18,859 nt of DNA, taken from assembly GCA_003221085.1 (NCBI GenBank), contig QHUD01000096.1, positions 1 through 18,859 on the forward strand, read 5' to 3'. The notes beneath the pieces are model-generated. The model was given only the letters and a program-made list of their open reading frames with translations. It was not told the origin of the DNA and did no database searches. This DNA comes from Gemmatimonadota bacterium (GTDB taxonomy: Bacteria > Gemmatimonadota > Gemmatimonadetes > Gemmatimonadales > GWC2-71-9). How positions within the stretch are numbered: position 1 is the first letter of the stretch; the number at the start of each line of letters is the position of its first letter. The translations under genes and the position numbers were made by a program. Below, piece by piece: positions 7,991 to 14,785 of the stretch.

Positions 7991-8625
7991 CGCGCCCGCC
8001 ACGCAAAGCGCCGCTCCGCAACGCCCAACAGCGCGTCGGCGCCGAGCGCCATGAGGGCCGCGGGCAGGGCGCCCGCGAGGATCAAGGTGTCATCCACGAC
8101 CGCCACGCCACGGAAGATGTACACGCCCAGCCCCCCGGCGCCGATGGCGGCCGCGATGGTCGCCGTGCCCACGCTCACGACCGTCGCGACGCGCACGCCC
8201 GCCAGGATCACGCCGAAGCCGAGCGGCAGCTCGACCTGCGTGAGCAGCTGCCGGTCGGTCATTCCCATCCCCCGCGCCGCCTCCCGCACCGCGGGGTCGA
8301 CGCCGGCTACGCCCTCGTAGGTGTTGCGAATGATGGGCAGGAGCGCATACAGGACCAGCGCCACGATGGCGGTCGTCGCGCCGATGCCGCCGATGAACGG
8401 CAGGGGGATGAGGAACCCGAACAGCGCGAGGCTCGGTACTGTCTGGAACACGTTCGCCACACCCAGCACCGGGCCCCGCCACGCCGGCCGGCGGGTGAGC
8501 AGGATGCCCAGAGGGACGCCGATCACGATCGCCGTGCCGGTTGAGATCGCGACCAGATACAGGTGCTGGCCCACGAGTCCCAGGACTTCCTGCGAGTTGC
8601 GGGCGTAGAAGCTCAAGAGACTCAC
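7987..8625 (-). CDS. OpuC-type ABC transporter permease
   Basis: A 212-residue inner-membrane permease of the binding-protein-dependent family, with five or six hydrophobic segments. The EAA loop appears as REAARGMGMTDRQLLTQVELP, which docks to the ATPase. The GTG at 8625 (VSLLSFYARN) is used because it overlaps the ATPase stop (GTGA) and fits the usual length of about 210 residues; the long upstream open frame is a shadow. Only one permease gene is present, so the channel is presumably a homodimer. Unlike EgtU of some bacteria, the binding domain is not fused to it. Confidence 0.9.
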   Translation of the reverse strand: MSLLSFYARNSQEVLGLVGQHLYLVAISTGTAIVIGVPLGILLTRRPAWRGPVLGVANVFQTVPSLALFGFLIPLPFIGGIGATTAIVALVLYALLPIIRNTYEGVAGVDPAVREAARGMGMTDRQLLTQVELPLGFGVILAGVRVATVVSVGTATIAAAIGAGGLGVYIFRGVAVVDDTLILAGALPAALMALGADALLGVAERRFAWRAR

Positions 8626-9371
8626 GCCGCCTCCATGAACTTCCGCACCTCCGGATGCTCGCTCCGGCGGAATTCGTCCTGCGTGCCGAGGAACGCGAGC
8701 CGGCCCTCGAGCATGAGCCCGATGCGCGTACCGAGCAACAGTCCCTCGCGCACGTCGTGGGTCACGAAGACCATGGCTTTGCCGAGCCGCCCCTCGAGCG
8801 CCGCGAACTCGCGCTGCAGCTCCACGCGCGTGATCGGATCGAGCGCGCCGAACGGCTCGTCCAGGAGCAGCAGCGGCGGATCGGCGGCCAGGGCACGCGC
8901 CACTCCTACCCGCTGGCGCTGTCCTCCGGACAGCTCGTGCGGATAGCGCTTGGCGAAGGTGTCGGGGTCGAGTCCCACGAGTGTCAGCAGCTCGCCAACC
9001 CGCGCGTCGATGCGCGCCGGCGGCCATCCGTCGAGCCGTGGGACGAGCCCCACGTTGCGCTCCACCGTGAAGTGGGGGAACAGCCCCACGTCCTGAATCA
9101 CATAGCCGATCCGGCGCCGCAAGCGCGTCACCGGCAGGTCGGCCGCACGCTCGCCCGCGACCTGAACCTCGCCGGATGTCGGCTCGAGCAGGCGATTGAT
9201 GAGTTTGAGGGTGGTGGTCTTCCCGGACCCGCTACGGCCCAACAGCACGAGCGTCTCTCCGACGCCGACGGTGAAAGAGACGTCCCGCACAAGGAAGCGT
9301 CCGTTTCCCGTTTCTTTTCCCTTTCCCGGCAGTCGGTAGCCGAGCCCGCGCACTTCGAGCGCCGGGCTCAC
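8622..9371 (-). CDS. OpuC-type ABC transporter ATPase
   Basis: A 249-residue nucleotide-binding subunit: Walker A GRSGSGKTT, Q-loop VIQDVGLFPH, signature LSGGQRQRVGVARAL, Walker B LLLLDEPFGALD and H-loop VFVTHD. It is closest in pattern to the glycine betaine/choline/ergothioneine importers and lacks the C-terminal CBS domains that sense ionic strength in OpuAA-type proteins. Near residues 15-25 a small PGKGKETGNG insert is encoded by a purine-rich simple sequence, probably a replication-slippage insertion. The GTG at 9371 overlaps the stop of the methyltransferase gene. Confidence 0.92.
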   Translation of the reverse strand: MSPALEVRGLGYRLPGKGKETGNGRFLVRDVSFTVGVGETLVLLGRSGSGKTTTLKLINRLLEPTSGEVQVAGERAADLPVTRLRRRIGYVIQDVGLFPHFTVERNVGLVPRLDGWPPARIDARVGELLTLVGLDPDTFAKRYPHELSGGQRQRVGVARALAADPPLLLLDEPFGALDPITRVELQREFAALEGRLGKAMVFVTHDVREGLLLGTRIGLMLEGRLAFLGTQDEFRRSEHPEVRKFMEAA

Positions 9372-10306
9372 TGCGGCGAGGCGAGAACCATGAGAAACCG
9401 TTCGTCGTCGCTCCGTCCCTGCCAGCGGACCGCGAGCCCGGCCTCGGAGAGAATCCGCAGGAACGTGTCCGCGGCGTACTTGTACGAATGGTTCATGGCG
9501 AGCCGTTCTCCCCGGGCCAGCCGCAGGGCTTCGCCGCCGAGCAGGGCCTCCACGTCCCGGGCCGCCCGGAAGTGCTTGGGGATCAGATGCAGCCCGGGGA
9601 GACGCGTGTCATCAGCCGCTTCGAACACCAGCTCACCGTCGGTGTCACGGATGCCGACCGCGTTGAGCGGCGCCCAGGCGAAGCGACGGTTCAAGGGATT
9701 GTCGTAGCCCGCGACCGTCGCGTCGCCGGCGTAGACCTCGCCGTCCACGAGGAGCGCGTCGCCCGGCCGCAGCAGCCGCGTCAACTCGCGCGCCTCGGCG
9801 ATGGGATCAAATGCACCCAGTGTGTTCCCGATGAGCAGCACGAGCCGCGGTGGTGCCTCGGGCTCCGCAGCGAGCGCCTTCAAATGGGTCGGGAGCGTGA
9901 AGTCCGCCTTGATCCCCTGCGCCGGGAACCCCGCGGCGAGCGCGCCGGCGCACGCCATCTCGAGCAGGGCCTGGCTCGTATCCACCGGGACGTAGGACAC
10001 CCGCGCGCCCCGCTCGCGCAGCGCCTCGAGCAGCAACAGATCCTTGTCGCCCTGGCCCGCGCCCAGGCTCACGACCTCGAGCGGGGCGACCGGAAACAGG
10101 CGCGCCAGCTCCGCGCGGGAACGCGCGATCAACGAGCGCGAGCGCACGAAATTGCGATAGGCGCCGTCCGAGCAGAGCGCCAGCCAGGCGCGCACCGACA
10201 GCGGGAACCAATAAAAGAACTTCTCCGGCAGCCGCCTCGCGTGAAAGGCGGAAACGAATTCGTCCGCGAGAGCGTTCTCCGTCAGCAGGGCATGAATCGA
10301 GATCAT
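9368..10306 (-). CDS. EgtD-like SAM-dependent methyltransferase
   Basis: A 312-residue protein of the L-histidine N-alpha-methyltransferase fold (PF10017 type). SAM-binding pattern: VVSLGAGQGDKDLLLLEAL (residues 78-96), then YVPVDTS (105-111) and LLIGNTLGAFDP (157-168), which correspond to blocks of EgtD. Near the C-terminus AMNHSYKY (270-277) aligns with the EgtD histidine-recognition strand; by eye the Glu of EgtD's E-x-S becomes Asn here while the Ser is kept, so the substrate may not be histidine. The ATG at 10306 has no evident ribosome site. It leads the leftward operon with the ABC transporter and diverges from the peptide cluster. Confidence 0.7.
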   Translation of the reverse strand: MISIHALLTENALADEFVSAFHARRLPEKFFYWFPLSVRAWLALCSDGAYRNFVRSRSLIARSRAELARLFPVAPLEVVSLGAGQGDKDLLLLEALRERGARVSYVPVDTSQALLEMACAGALAAGFPAQGIKADFTLPTHLKALAAEPEAPPRLVLLIGNTLGAFDPIAEARELTRLLRPGDALLVDGEVYAGDATVAGYDNPLNRRFAWAPLNAVGIRDTDGELVFEAADDTRLPGLHLIPKHFRAARDVEALLGGEALRLARGERLAMNHSYKYAADTFLRILSEAGLAVRWQGRSDDERFLMVLASPQ

Positions 10307-10326
10307 CAAGCGTTGAGAGTTACCGG

Positions 10327-10355
10327 TTGACGGGTGTGACGGCAACCCGTAGGAT
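10327..10355 (+). promoter_or_regulatory. Promoter of the peptide operon with internal dyad
   Basis: TTGACG at 10327-10332 and TAGGAT at 10350-10355 with an exact 17-base spacer form a good sigma70 promoter, leaving a leader of about 40 bases before the ATG at 10400. An inverted repeat ACGGGT (10330-10335)/ACCCGT (10345-10350) lies within the promoter, where a repressor could bind. On the other strand TACAAT (10380-10375) could be the -10 box for the leftward EgtD-like gene, but I see no matching -35. Confidence 0.6.
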
Positions 10356-10399
10356 TCTCCGAACGGCCGTCCTGATTGTATCCTTGCGAAGGAGGATGT

Positions 10400-10492
10400 A
10401 TGCAGATCGTCGAGATGCAGGAGCTCGTGCCCAGCTGTCATCGTCCCGAGATCGTCGAGACGGCGGAGCTGGTGCCCACCTGCCACTCCTAA
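10400..10492 (+). CDS. Candidate RiPP precursor peptide (30 residues, two LVP(S/T)CH units)
   Basis: ATG at 10400, four bases after a strong ribosome site (GAAGGAGG, 10388-10395), encodes 30 residues ending at TAA 10490-10492. After Met1 the peptide is two copies of one unit: QIVEMQELVPSCHRP (residues 2-16), then EIVETAELVPTCHS (17-30). Ten of the first 13 positions are identical, and the differences include silent third-base changes, as expected for a coding sequence under selection. Each unit ends in Cys-His; the two Cys are at 13 and 28. An MNIO (cysteine-modifying iron oxidase) and RRE-like domains are encoded just downstream, so the Cys residues are the probable modification sites. There is no long separate leader, which is unusual. 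Confidence 0.7.
   Translation: MQIVEMQELVPSCHRPEIVETAELVPTCHS
10403..10489 (+). repeat. 45-base tandem repeat inside the precursor gene
   Basis: Unit 1 spans 10403-10447 and unit 2 spans 10448-10489 (three bases shorter because the second ends in Ser-stop). The shared core ATCGTCGAG, then GAGCT.GTGCCCA.CTG.CA, shows internal duplication of one ancestral peptide unit. Confidence 0.8.
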
Positions 10493-10505
10493 GGGAGCGG
10501 TGCAG

Positions 10506-11618
10506 ATGCACCCGGGGGCCCGGACTGACGTCGGGCCCCCGCTGCGTTTCTTGACCTCCGAACCGCGCCTGGGGTTCGGAGCCTGGGCGGTGGGGGGAAC
10601 GGAGTGGGGCGTAACCGCGGCCGAACGTGATCGCCTCGCCGCCGTCCGCCGCGCCCTCGAGCTCGGCATCACCTGCTTCGACACCGCCCCCACCTACGGC
10701 GACGGCGTATCCGAAAGCCTCCTGGGCCAGGCACTCAAGTCCGAGCGCGACCACGTCGCCATCGCCACCAAAGTCGGCCCGCGCGACGACCCCCGCCGCT
10801 CGCTCGAGGGGTCCCTGCGGCGTCTCGCAACCGACTACGTGGATCTGATACAGCTGCACGAAGCGCTGGAAGGCTGGGAGCGGCAGCTCGAGCAGCTGCA
10901 TACCCTGCAGGAGCAGGGTAAGGCCCTGGCGATCGGGCTCTGCAATGCCACGCACCGCCAGTTGGCGCGGGCGCTGGAGATCGCCCCTGTGGTCGCCTAC
11001 CAAGGCCCCTATAACTTGTTCGATCGGGACGTTGAGCAGCGGGAGCTGCCGCTGTGCCGCGAGCGTCAGGTCGCGTTTCTTGCCTACCGGCCCCTCGCGG
11101 CGGGATTCCTGACCGGGAAGTACGCCGCCCCACCGGAGTTTCCCGCGGCGGATCACCGACGCAAGATCTATTGGTTCAAGGGCAAAGAGTTCGATCGCCG
11201 GCGCGCGGTGGTGGGGCGGCTCTCCCCGATCGCCCGGCGGCTCGACATACCGCTGCCGGCGCTCGCGCTCGCATGGGTCCTCGCCCAGTCCGGCGTCAGT
11301 ATTGTCCTGGCGGGAGCGCGCAGTACGGAGCAAGTCGAGCAGAATTTTGCTGGCACCCAACCTCTGACACCTAGCACCTTGGCCGAGGTCGATCGCATCG
11401 TCGCAGACGCATTCCCGCCGGTCCGCGCCTCGGACGACCTCAAGCGGCAAGCCGCCACCTGGGGCGAGCGCGAGCGCTTCATCGTCGAGCGGCTGGACGG
11501 CCAAACGAGCGCGGAGACGATCGCCGCCCTGTGGACGGACGGTAGCGCGACCCCCATGGTCGCGGCGCAGGTCAAGGTATTCTGTGACCAACTCGCCGAA
11601 CGGGGGTTACTAGACTAG
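10506..11618 (+). CDS. Aldo/keto reductase with C-terminal RRE/PqqD-like extension
   Basis: A 370-residue protein. Residues ~20-310 are an NADP-dependent aldo/keto reductase barrel with the full catalytic set: Asp59 (FDTA), Tyr64 (PTYG), Lys89 (ATKVG) and His118 (QLHEA); the cofactor loop LAGARSTEQVEQN is at 268-280. Residues ~315-370 are extra: RFIVERLDGQTSAETIAAL followed by VKVFCDQLAERGLLD resembles the helical part of PqqD-type peptide-recognition domains. The ATG at 10506 has GGGAG eight bases upstream, just after the peptide stop; GTG 10500 and TTG 10551 are alternatives. The strong hairpin 10513-10541 falls within the first codons. A role in reducing the modified peptide is inference. 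Confidence 0.85.
   Translation: MHPGARTDVGPPLRFLTSEPRLGFGAWAVGGTEWGVTAAERDRLAAVRRALELGITCFDTAPTYGDGVSESLLGQALKSERDHVAIATKVGPRDDPRRSLEGSLRRLATDYVDLIQLHEALEGWERQLEQLHTLQEQGKALAIGLCNATHRQLARALEIAPVVAYQGPYNLFDRDVEQRELPLCRERQVAFLAYRPLAAGFLTGKYAAPPEFPAADHRRKIYWFKGKEFDRRRAVVGRLSPIARRLDIPLPALALAWVLAQSGVSIVLAGARSTEQVEQNFAGTQPLTPSTLAEVDRIVADAFPPVRASDDLKRQAATWGERERFIVERLDGQTSAETIAALWTDGSATPMVAAQVKVFCDQLAERGLLD
10513..10541 (+). terminator. Strong hairpin between peptide and reductase (attenuator candidate)
   Basis: CGGGGGCCCG (10513-10522) and CGGGCCCCCG (10532-10541) form a perfect 10-bp stem with a 9-base loop, followed by GCGTTTCTTG, a poor T-rich tract. Placed 21 bases after the peptide stop, it could terminate part of the transcripts or protect the 3' end of a short peptide mRNA, giving more peptide than enzymes. 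That is the usual arrangement in RiPP operons. Confidence 0.6.
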
Positions 11619-11635
11619 TGCGCAATGAGGAATTG

Positions 11636-12412
11636 ATGGTCGGCGCGTTCTATAACCCTCACCTCGGGCGCGAGCTCGCGGCGGTGACCGGCATCGATCA
11701 TCTCGCCATGGCCGATCCCCCCGCGGCGAGCGACCCGTGGTGGCCGGCGATCCGCGGACGCTATACCCTGCTGTTGCATGACTACCTCGGGCAGCTCTCC
11801 GAACCGCTCGACGAGCGCTCGATCCGGCGTGCCCGCACGCTCGCCGAGCTGTACCGCTCCCCCTGGGTTGCGGAGCACTTCCAGTGTCTTCACACCGAGG
11901 ACGGCAGCTACAACCTGAACTACGTGTTCCCACCGCTGTACACGGAGGAGTTCCTCGACCGCTTTGTCCGCAACGCTTGCGCGCTCCAGGCGCGCCTCGA
12001 CCAGCCGCTCGTCATGGAGAACATCCCGGGGTTTTTCGACGTCAAAGCGAGCCAGATGCCGGAGCCGACGTGGCTGCACCGGTTCTTCGACGCGACGGGC
12101 GCTGGCTTCCTGCTCGATCTGCCGCACGTCTGGCTCGAGGCGCACTACCGCGACATGGCGCCGGAGCGCTGGCTCGCCGAGTTCCCGCTCGAGCACGTGG
12201 TGGAGCTGCACGTCGCGGGCGTGGAGGACGACGCCGACCTCGGGGGCCCGTGGATCGCGCCGGCCGAGCCCACGGACGAGATGTTGGGCTTCGCCGGGCA
12301 TGCCGTGAGCCGCTGCCCGCGGGCCAAAGCCGTCACGTTTGACGCGTTTTCGCCTTCCCTGACGGCGGAGGTCCTGTTGCGAAGCGTGGAACGGATTCGG
12401 GGGGCGCTGTGA
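11636..12412 (+). CDS. DUF692 multinuclear non-heme iron oxidase (MNIO)
   Basis: A 258-residue TIM-barrel protein of the DUF692/MbnB family. The family's metal-ligand blocks are visible: LLHDYL (His48), VAEHFQC (Glu80, His81), PLVMENIPG (Glu128, Asn129), LLDLPHVW (Asp161, His164) and VVELHVAG (Glu190, His192). The usual later His of the D-x-H loop is not obvious around residues 200-212 and the final IEWD block reads VTFDAF, so it is a divergent member. Known relatives (MbnB, TglH, ChrH) oxidise Cys residues of RiPP precursors with an iron cluster. The start ATG has GAGG five bases upstream; GTG 11618 in the same frame, overlapping the reductase stop, is an alternative. Confidence 0.88.
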   Translation: MVGAFYNPHLGRELAAVTGIDHLAMADPPAASDPWWPAIRGRYTLLLHDYLGQLSEPLDERSIRRARTLAELYRSPWVAEHFQCLHTEDGSYNLNYVFPPLYTEEFLDRFVRNACALQARLDQPLVMENIPGFFDVKASQMPEPTWLHRFFDATGAGFLLDLPHVWLEAHYRDMAPERWLAEFPLEHVVELHVAGVEDDADLGGPWIAPAEPTDEMLGFAGHAVSRCPRAKAVTFDAFSPSLTAEVLLRSVERIRGAL

Positions 12413-13611
12413 AGCCGCTCGCACTCGCCCTGCTCGCGCTGCTCCGGGCCGACGCGGTGATTCCCGCGGGCACGCGCATCCCGATTCGGTTCGTGCAACG
12501 GATCACCAGCTGCAGGGACACCGTCGGGACGGGCGTGCTGGTGCAGACGATGGGGGCCCTGGTGCAGGACTCCTGCGTCCTGGTCCCGCCCTACGTCAGG
12601 GCGAAGGGGCGGGTCGTGGTCTCGAAGGGTGGGGGTCGGTTCGGCCGGCACGGCCGGTTGGGGCTGCGGTTCGATTCCCTGGAAGTGCGCTCGGGTCACT
12701 GGGTGGCGATCTCCGGTGTGCTCGACACGCTCGAGTACGCCAAGCCGGGCGCCGTCACCGACTCCGGGCTCGTGTCCAGCGGCAAGACCTCCGTGGGCGG
12801 CGTCGGCAAGAAGCTCGTTCCGGCCGGTGTCGTGGCGGCCATGGACTTCGACGCCATCCCGGTGACGGTGGTCGGCGGATTCTCACTGATACGCCGGGGG
12901 CCCCCGGTGCGCATCCTCGCGGGCGAGATGGGCGGCATCCGGCTCACCGAGCCGCTCCTGCTCCCGAGTCCGGACCGGTGCGACCCTGTGGCGGCACATC
13001 GCGAGCTGACCGAAATGCCGGCGCTGCCGAAGTTCGTCCCGCGCTCCGAAAACCGCGCGGGGACGGTGCTGGGCGATCCGTTCAACGTGCTGCTGCTCGG
13101 CACGGCAGCCGAGATCGACAGCGCGTTTCGAGCGGCCGGCTGGCTTCCCACGCAGAAGCGGTCCTTCCTGAGTGTGACGCGGGAGGTGACCGCCGCCATC
13201 GCGAGCCGGCCGGCGATCACGGCCCCCGTCAGCACCCAGTACTTCGAGGGACGCCCGCAGGACCTTGCCTACGAGCTGGCGGGTCCGAGTGTCCGAGTTC
13301 GTCACCATATTCGGATCTGGCTGCTCGACAGTCTCTCACTCGTCTGGGTCGGCGCCGGGAACAAGGACATCGGGGTGCTTTTCAGGCCGTGGGAGCCGCA
13401 GGCCACGCATCGCATCGAGTCGCACATCGATTGGGAGCGAGACCGCGTGGTGCGCGATCTCGAGGCGAGCGGGTGCGGCGATCTCATGGCCTACATGCGT
13501 CTCCCCGGCGCGATCACCGAAGCACGAAACGCCTCCGGCCAAAGAGTGGTCTCCGACGGTCGGACGGCGGTGGTGCGGTTGCGGCCGTGTGACCACTCCG
13601 ATCCGCCGTGA
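12409..13611 (+). CDS. Exported protein with LssY_C-like C-terminal domain
   Basis: A 400-residue protein starting at a GTG that overlaps the MNIO stop. A short hydrophobic N-terminus (KPLALALLALLRADA) may be a signal peptide. Residues ~17-175 form a beta-rich region beginning VIPAGTRIPIRFV, reminiscent of outer-surface or conjugation-type beta domains. Residues ~220-395 match the LssY_C pattern: DPFNVLLLGTAAEIDSAFRAAGW, then IRIW, THRIESHIDWERDRVVRDLEASG. LssY_C domains are of unknown function and usually accompany membrane phosphatase-like or secreted proteins. Its place between the MNIO and its putative partner, with overlaps on both sides, suggests it belongs to the same pathway, perhaps handling the product outside the cytoplasm. 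Confidence 0.75.
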   Translation: MKPLALALLALLRADAVIPAGTRIPIRFVQRITSCRDTVGTGVLVQTMGALVQDSCVLVPPYVRAKGRVVVSKGGGRFGRHGRLGLRFDSLEVRSGHWVAISGVLDTLEYAKPGAVTDSGLVSSGKTSVGGVGKKLVPAGVVAAMDFDAIPVTVVGGFSLIRRGPPVRILAGEMGGIRLTEPLLLPSPDRCDPVAAHRELTEMPALPKFVPRSENRAGTVLGDPFNVLLLGTAAEIDSAFRAAGWLPTQKRSFLSVTREVTAAIASRPAITAPVSTQYFEGRPQDLAYELAGPSVRVRHHIRIWLLDSLSLVWVGAGNKDIGVLFRPWEPQATHRIESHIDWERDRVVRDLEASGCGDLMAYMRLPGAITEARNASGQRVVSDGRTAVVRLRPCDHSDPP

Positions 13612-14390
13612 CCCGCGTACCGAGCGATCGCGCCCTGCAGGACGACGTGATTCGCGCGCTCGCCGATGCACCCTACCGCGCGTCGGCCGATTGGCGGCGC
13701 CGGGGGCTCGCCGATCCCGACCGCTTGGAACGCTACGCACACTTCCTGGCGCGACATTTCTACTACGAGCGGATCGTCCACTTTTTCAAGTACTCGCGCG
13801 CTCTTACCCGGGTGACGGGCCGTGCGCCCGAAGCAGTCCTCAAGTCCCCCGCCTTCGATGCGCTACTCCCCACGCTCGTGCTCGGCAGTCGCGAGACCGC
13901 GATGTCGGTGGCGCAGCTCGTGACGGCACACGTCGCCGCCGGCGGTGCGCCCGTCCCCTACCTCGCGGACCTGTTGCGCTACGAGGAGGCCATGATGGTG
14001 GTCGAGGCGGGACCAAGGGCCTGGCGGGATGGTACTCCGACAGAGGGAGCGGGGAGCCGGGAGCGGTACGCTCCCGAGAAGGTAGAGGGAACGGTGCTGT
14101 TGGACCTGGCCTACGACCTTCCCACCGTGTTGCCCAAGCTCCTTCAGCCCTGGACGGAGCTACCTCAGGCCCCCGAGCGGCGCACCAAGCTGCTCGTCGC
14201 CCGGTCGCCGCATGGACGAGTCGCCGTGGCGAAGAGCGATGAGGGCGTGGTCGCGGTGATCGAGCTGGCCGACGGTAAGCGGACGCTCGAGGAACTGGCG
14301 GCCGGTACGGGCCTGCAGGTGGTCGAGCTGCGCCAGACCCTCCAGGGACTGGTGGACCTGGGCGCGGTCCGGTTCTCCACGGGAAGCTGA
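13608..14390 (+). CDS. Putative MNIO partner protein with C-terminal RRE-like domain
   Basis: A 260-residue soluble protein overlapping the previous stop by four bases. Residues ~10-135 are helical (ERYAHFLARHFYYERIVHFF, then RVTGR), resembling the N-terminal part of DUF2063/HvfC-type proteins that accompany MNIOs. Residues ~160-195 hold a linker. Residues ~195-255 (LLVARSPHGRVAVAKSD, then GKRTLEELAAGTGLQVVELRQTL, then LVDLGAVRF) look like a strand-plus-winged-helix unit of the PqqD/RRE or HvfC C-terminal kind. I infer that it binds the precursor peptide and presents it to the MNIO. A low-complexity GTPTEGAGSRERY segment near 142-154 is encoded by purine-rich simple sequence. Family membership is by pattern only. 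Confidence 0.65.
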   Translation: MTRVPSDRALQDDVIRALADAPYRASADWRRRGLADPDRLERYAHFLARHFYYERIVHFFKYSRALTRVTGRAPEAVLKSPAFDALLPTLVLGSRETAMSVAQLVTAHVAAGGAPVPYLADLLRYEEAMMVVEAGPRAWRDGTPTEGAGSRERYAPEKVEGTVLLDLAYDLPTVLPKLLQPWTELPQAPERRTKLLVARSPHGRVAVAKSDEGVVAVIELADGKRTLEELAAGTGLQVVELRQTLQGLVDLGAVRFSTGS

Positions 14391-14753
14391 GTGGAGGTCC
14401 AGATTTTCGGGGTCCGAAAGAGCGCCGAAACCCGCGCCGCGCTCCGCTTCTTCGCCGAGCGCCGCGTCAAGACGCACTTCGTGGACCTGAACGAGCGCGC
14501 CGCGGCCCCCGGGGAGCTGCGACGCTTCGCGCAGAAATTCGGCGTGCAGGCTCTGATCGACCGGGACGCGAAGCGCTTCACCGAGCTCGGCCTCCAGGCG
14601 GCGCTGCTCTCCGAGGAGCGTTGGCTCGAAAAACTCACACTCGAGCCCTTGCTCCTCCGGATGCCGTTGGTCCGCCACCAGCAGCTGCTGACCGTGGGCC
14701 CGGCGGAGGAGACCTGGCGAGCCTGGGTCGCCGCGAAGCAGGCGTCCCCCTAG
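14391..14753 (+). CDS. ArsC/Spx-fold protein lacking the catalytic cysteine
   Basis: A 120-residue protein of the thioredoxin-like ArsC/YffB/Spx family. The opening VQIFGVRKSAETRAALRFF aligns with YffB's IYGIKNCDTIKKARRWL, so the redox Cys is replaced by Ser11. The protein has no Cys at all. The body (VDLNERAAAPGELRRFAQKFG, then LLRMPLVRHQQLLTVG) follows the family, including the conserved R-P-type loop position where LRMPLV appears. It cannot act as a thiol reductase; a binding or regulatory role is more likely. The GTG at 14391 follows the previous TGA directly, with no gap. Confidence 0.75.
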   Translation: MEVQIFGVRKSAETRAALRFFAERRVKTHFVDLNERAAAPGELRRFAQKFGVQALIDRDAKRFTELGLQAALLSEERWLEKLTLEPLLLRMPLVRHQQLLTVGPAEETWRAWVAAKQASP

Positions 14754-14785
14754 CTTCCTGATCGTCCTACTACCGGAGCGAACCC

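Noticed and set aside
10513..10541. Hairpin as a complete Rho-independent terminator
   Set aside because: The T-tract is short, interrupted and offset by several bases, and the reductase ribosome site lies before the hairpin, so only partial termination is likely.
10396..10554. Alternative ATG at 10396 reading MYADRRDAG in another frame over the peptide
   Set aside because: It overlaps the end of the ribosome site with almost no spacing, and shows no repeat at the amino-acid level, while the frame from 10400 shows a protein-level repeat with silent changes.
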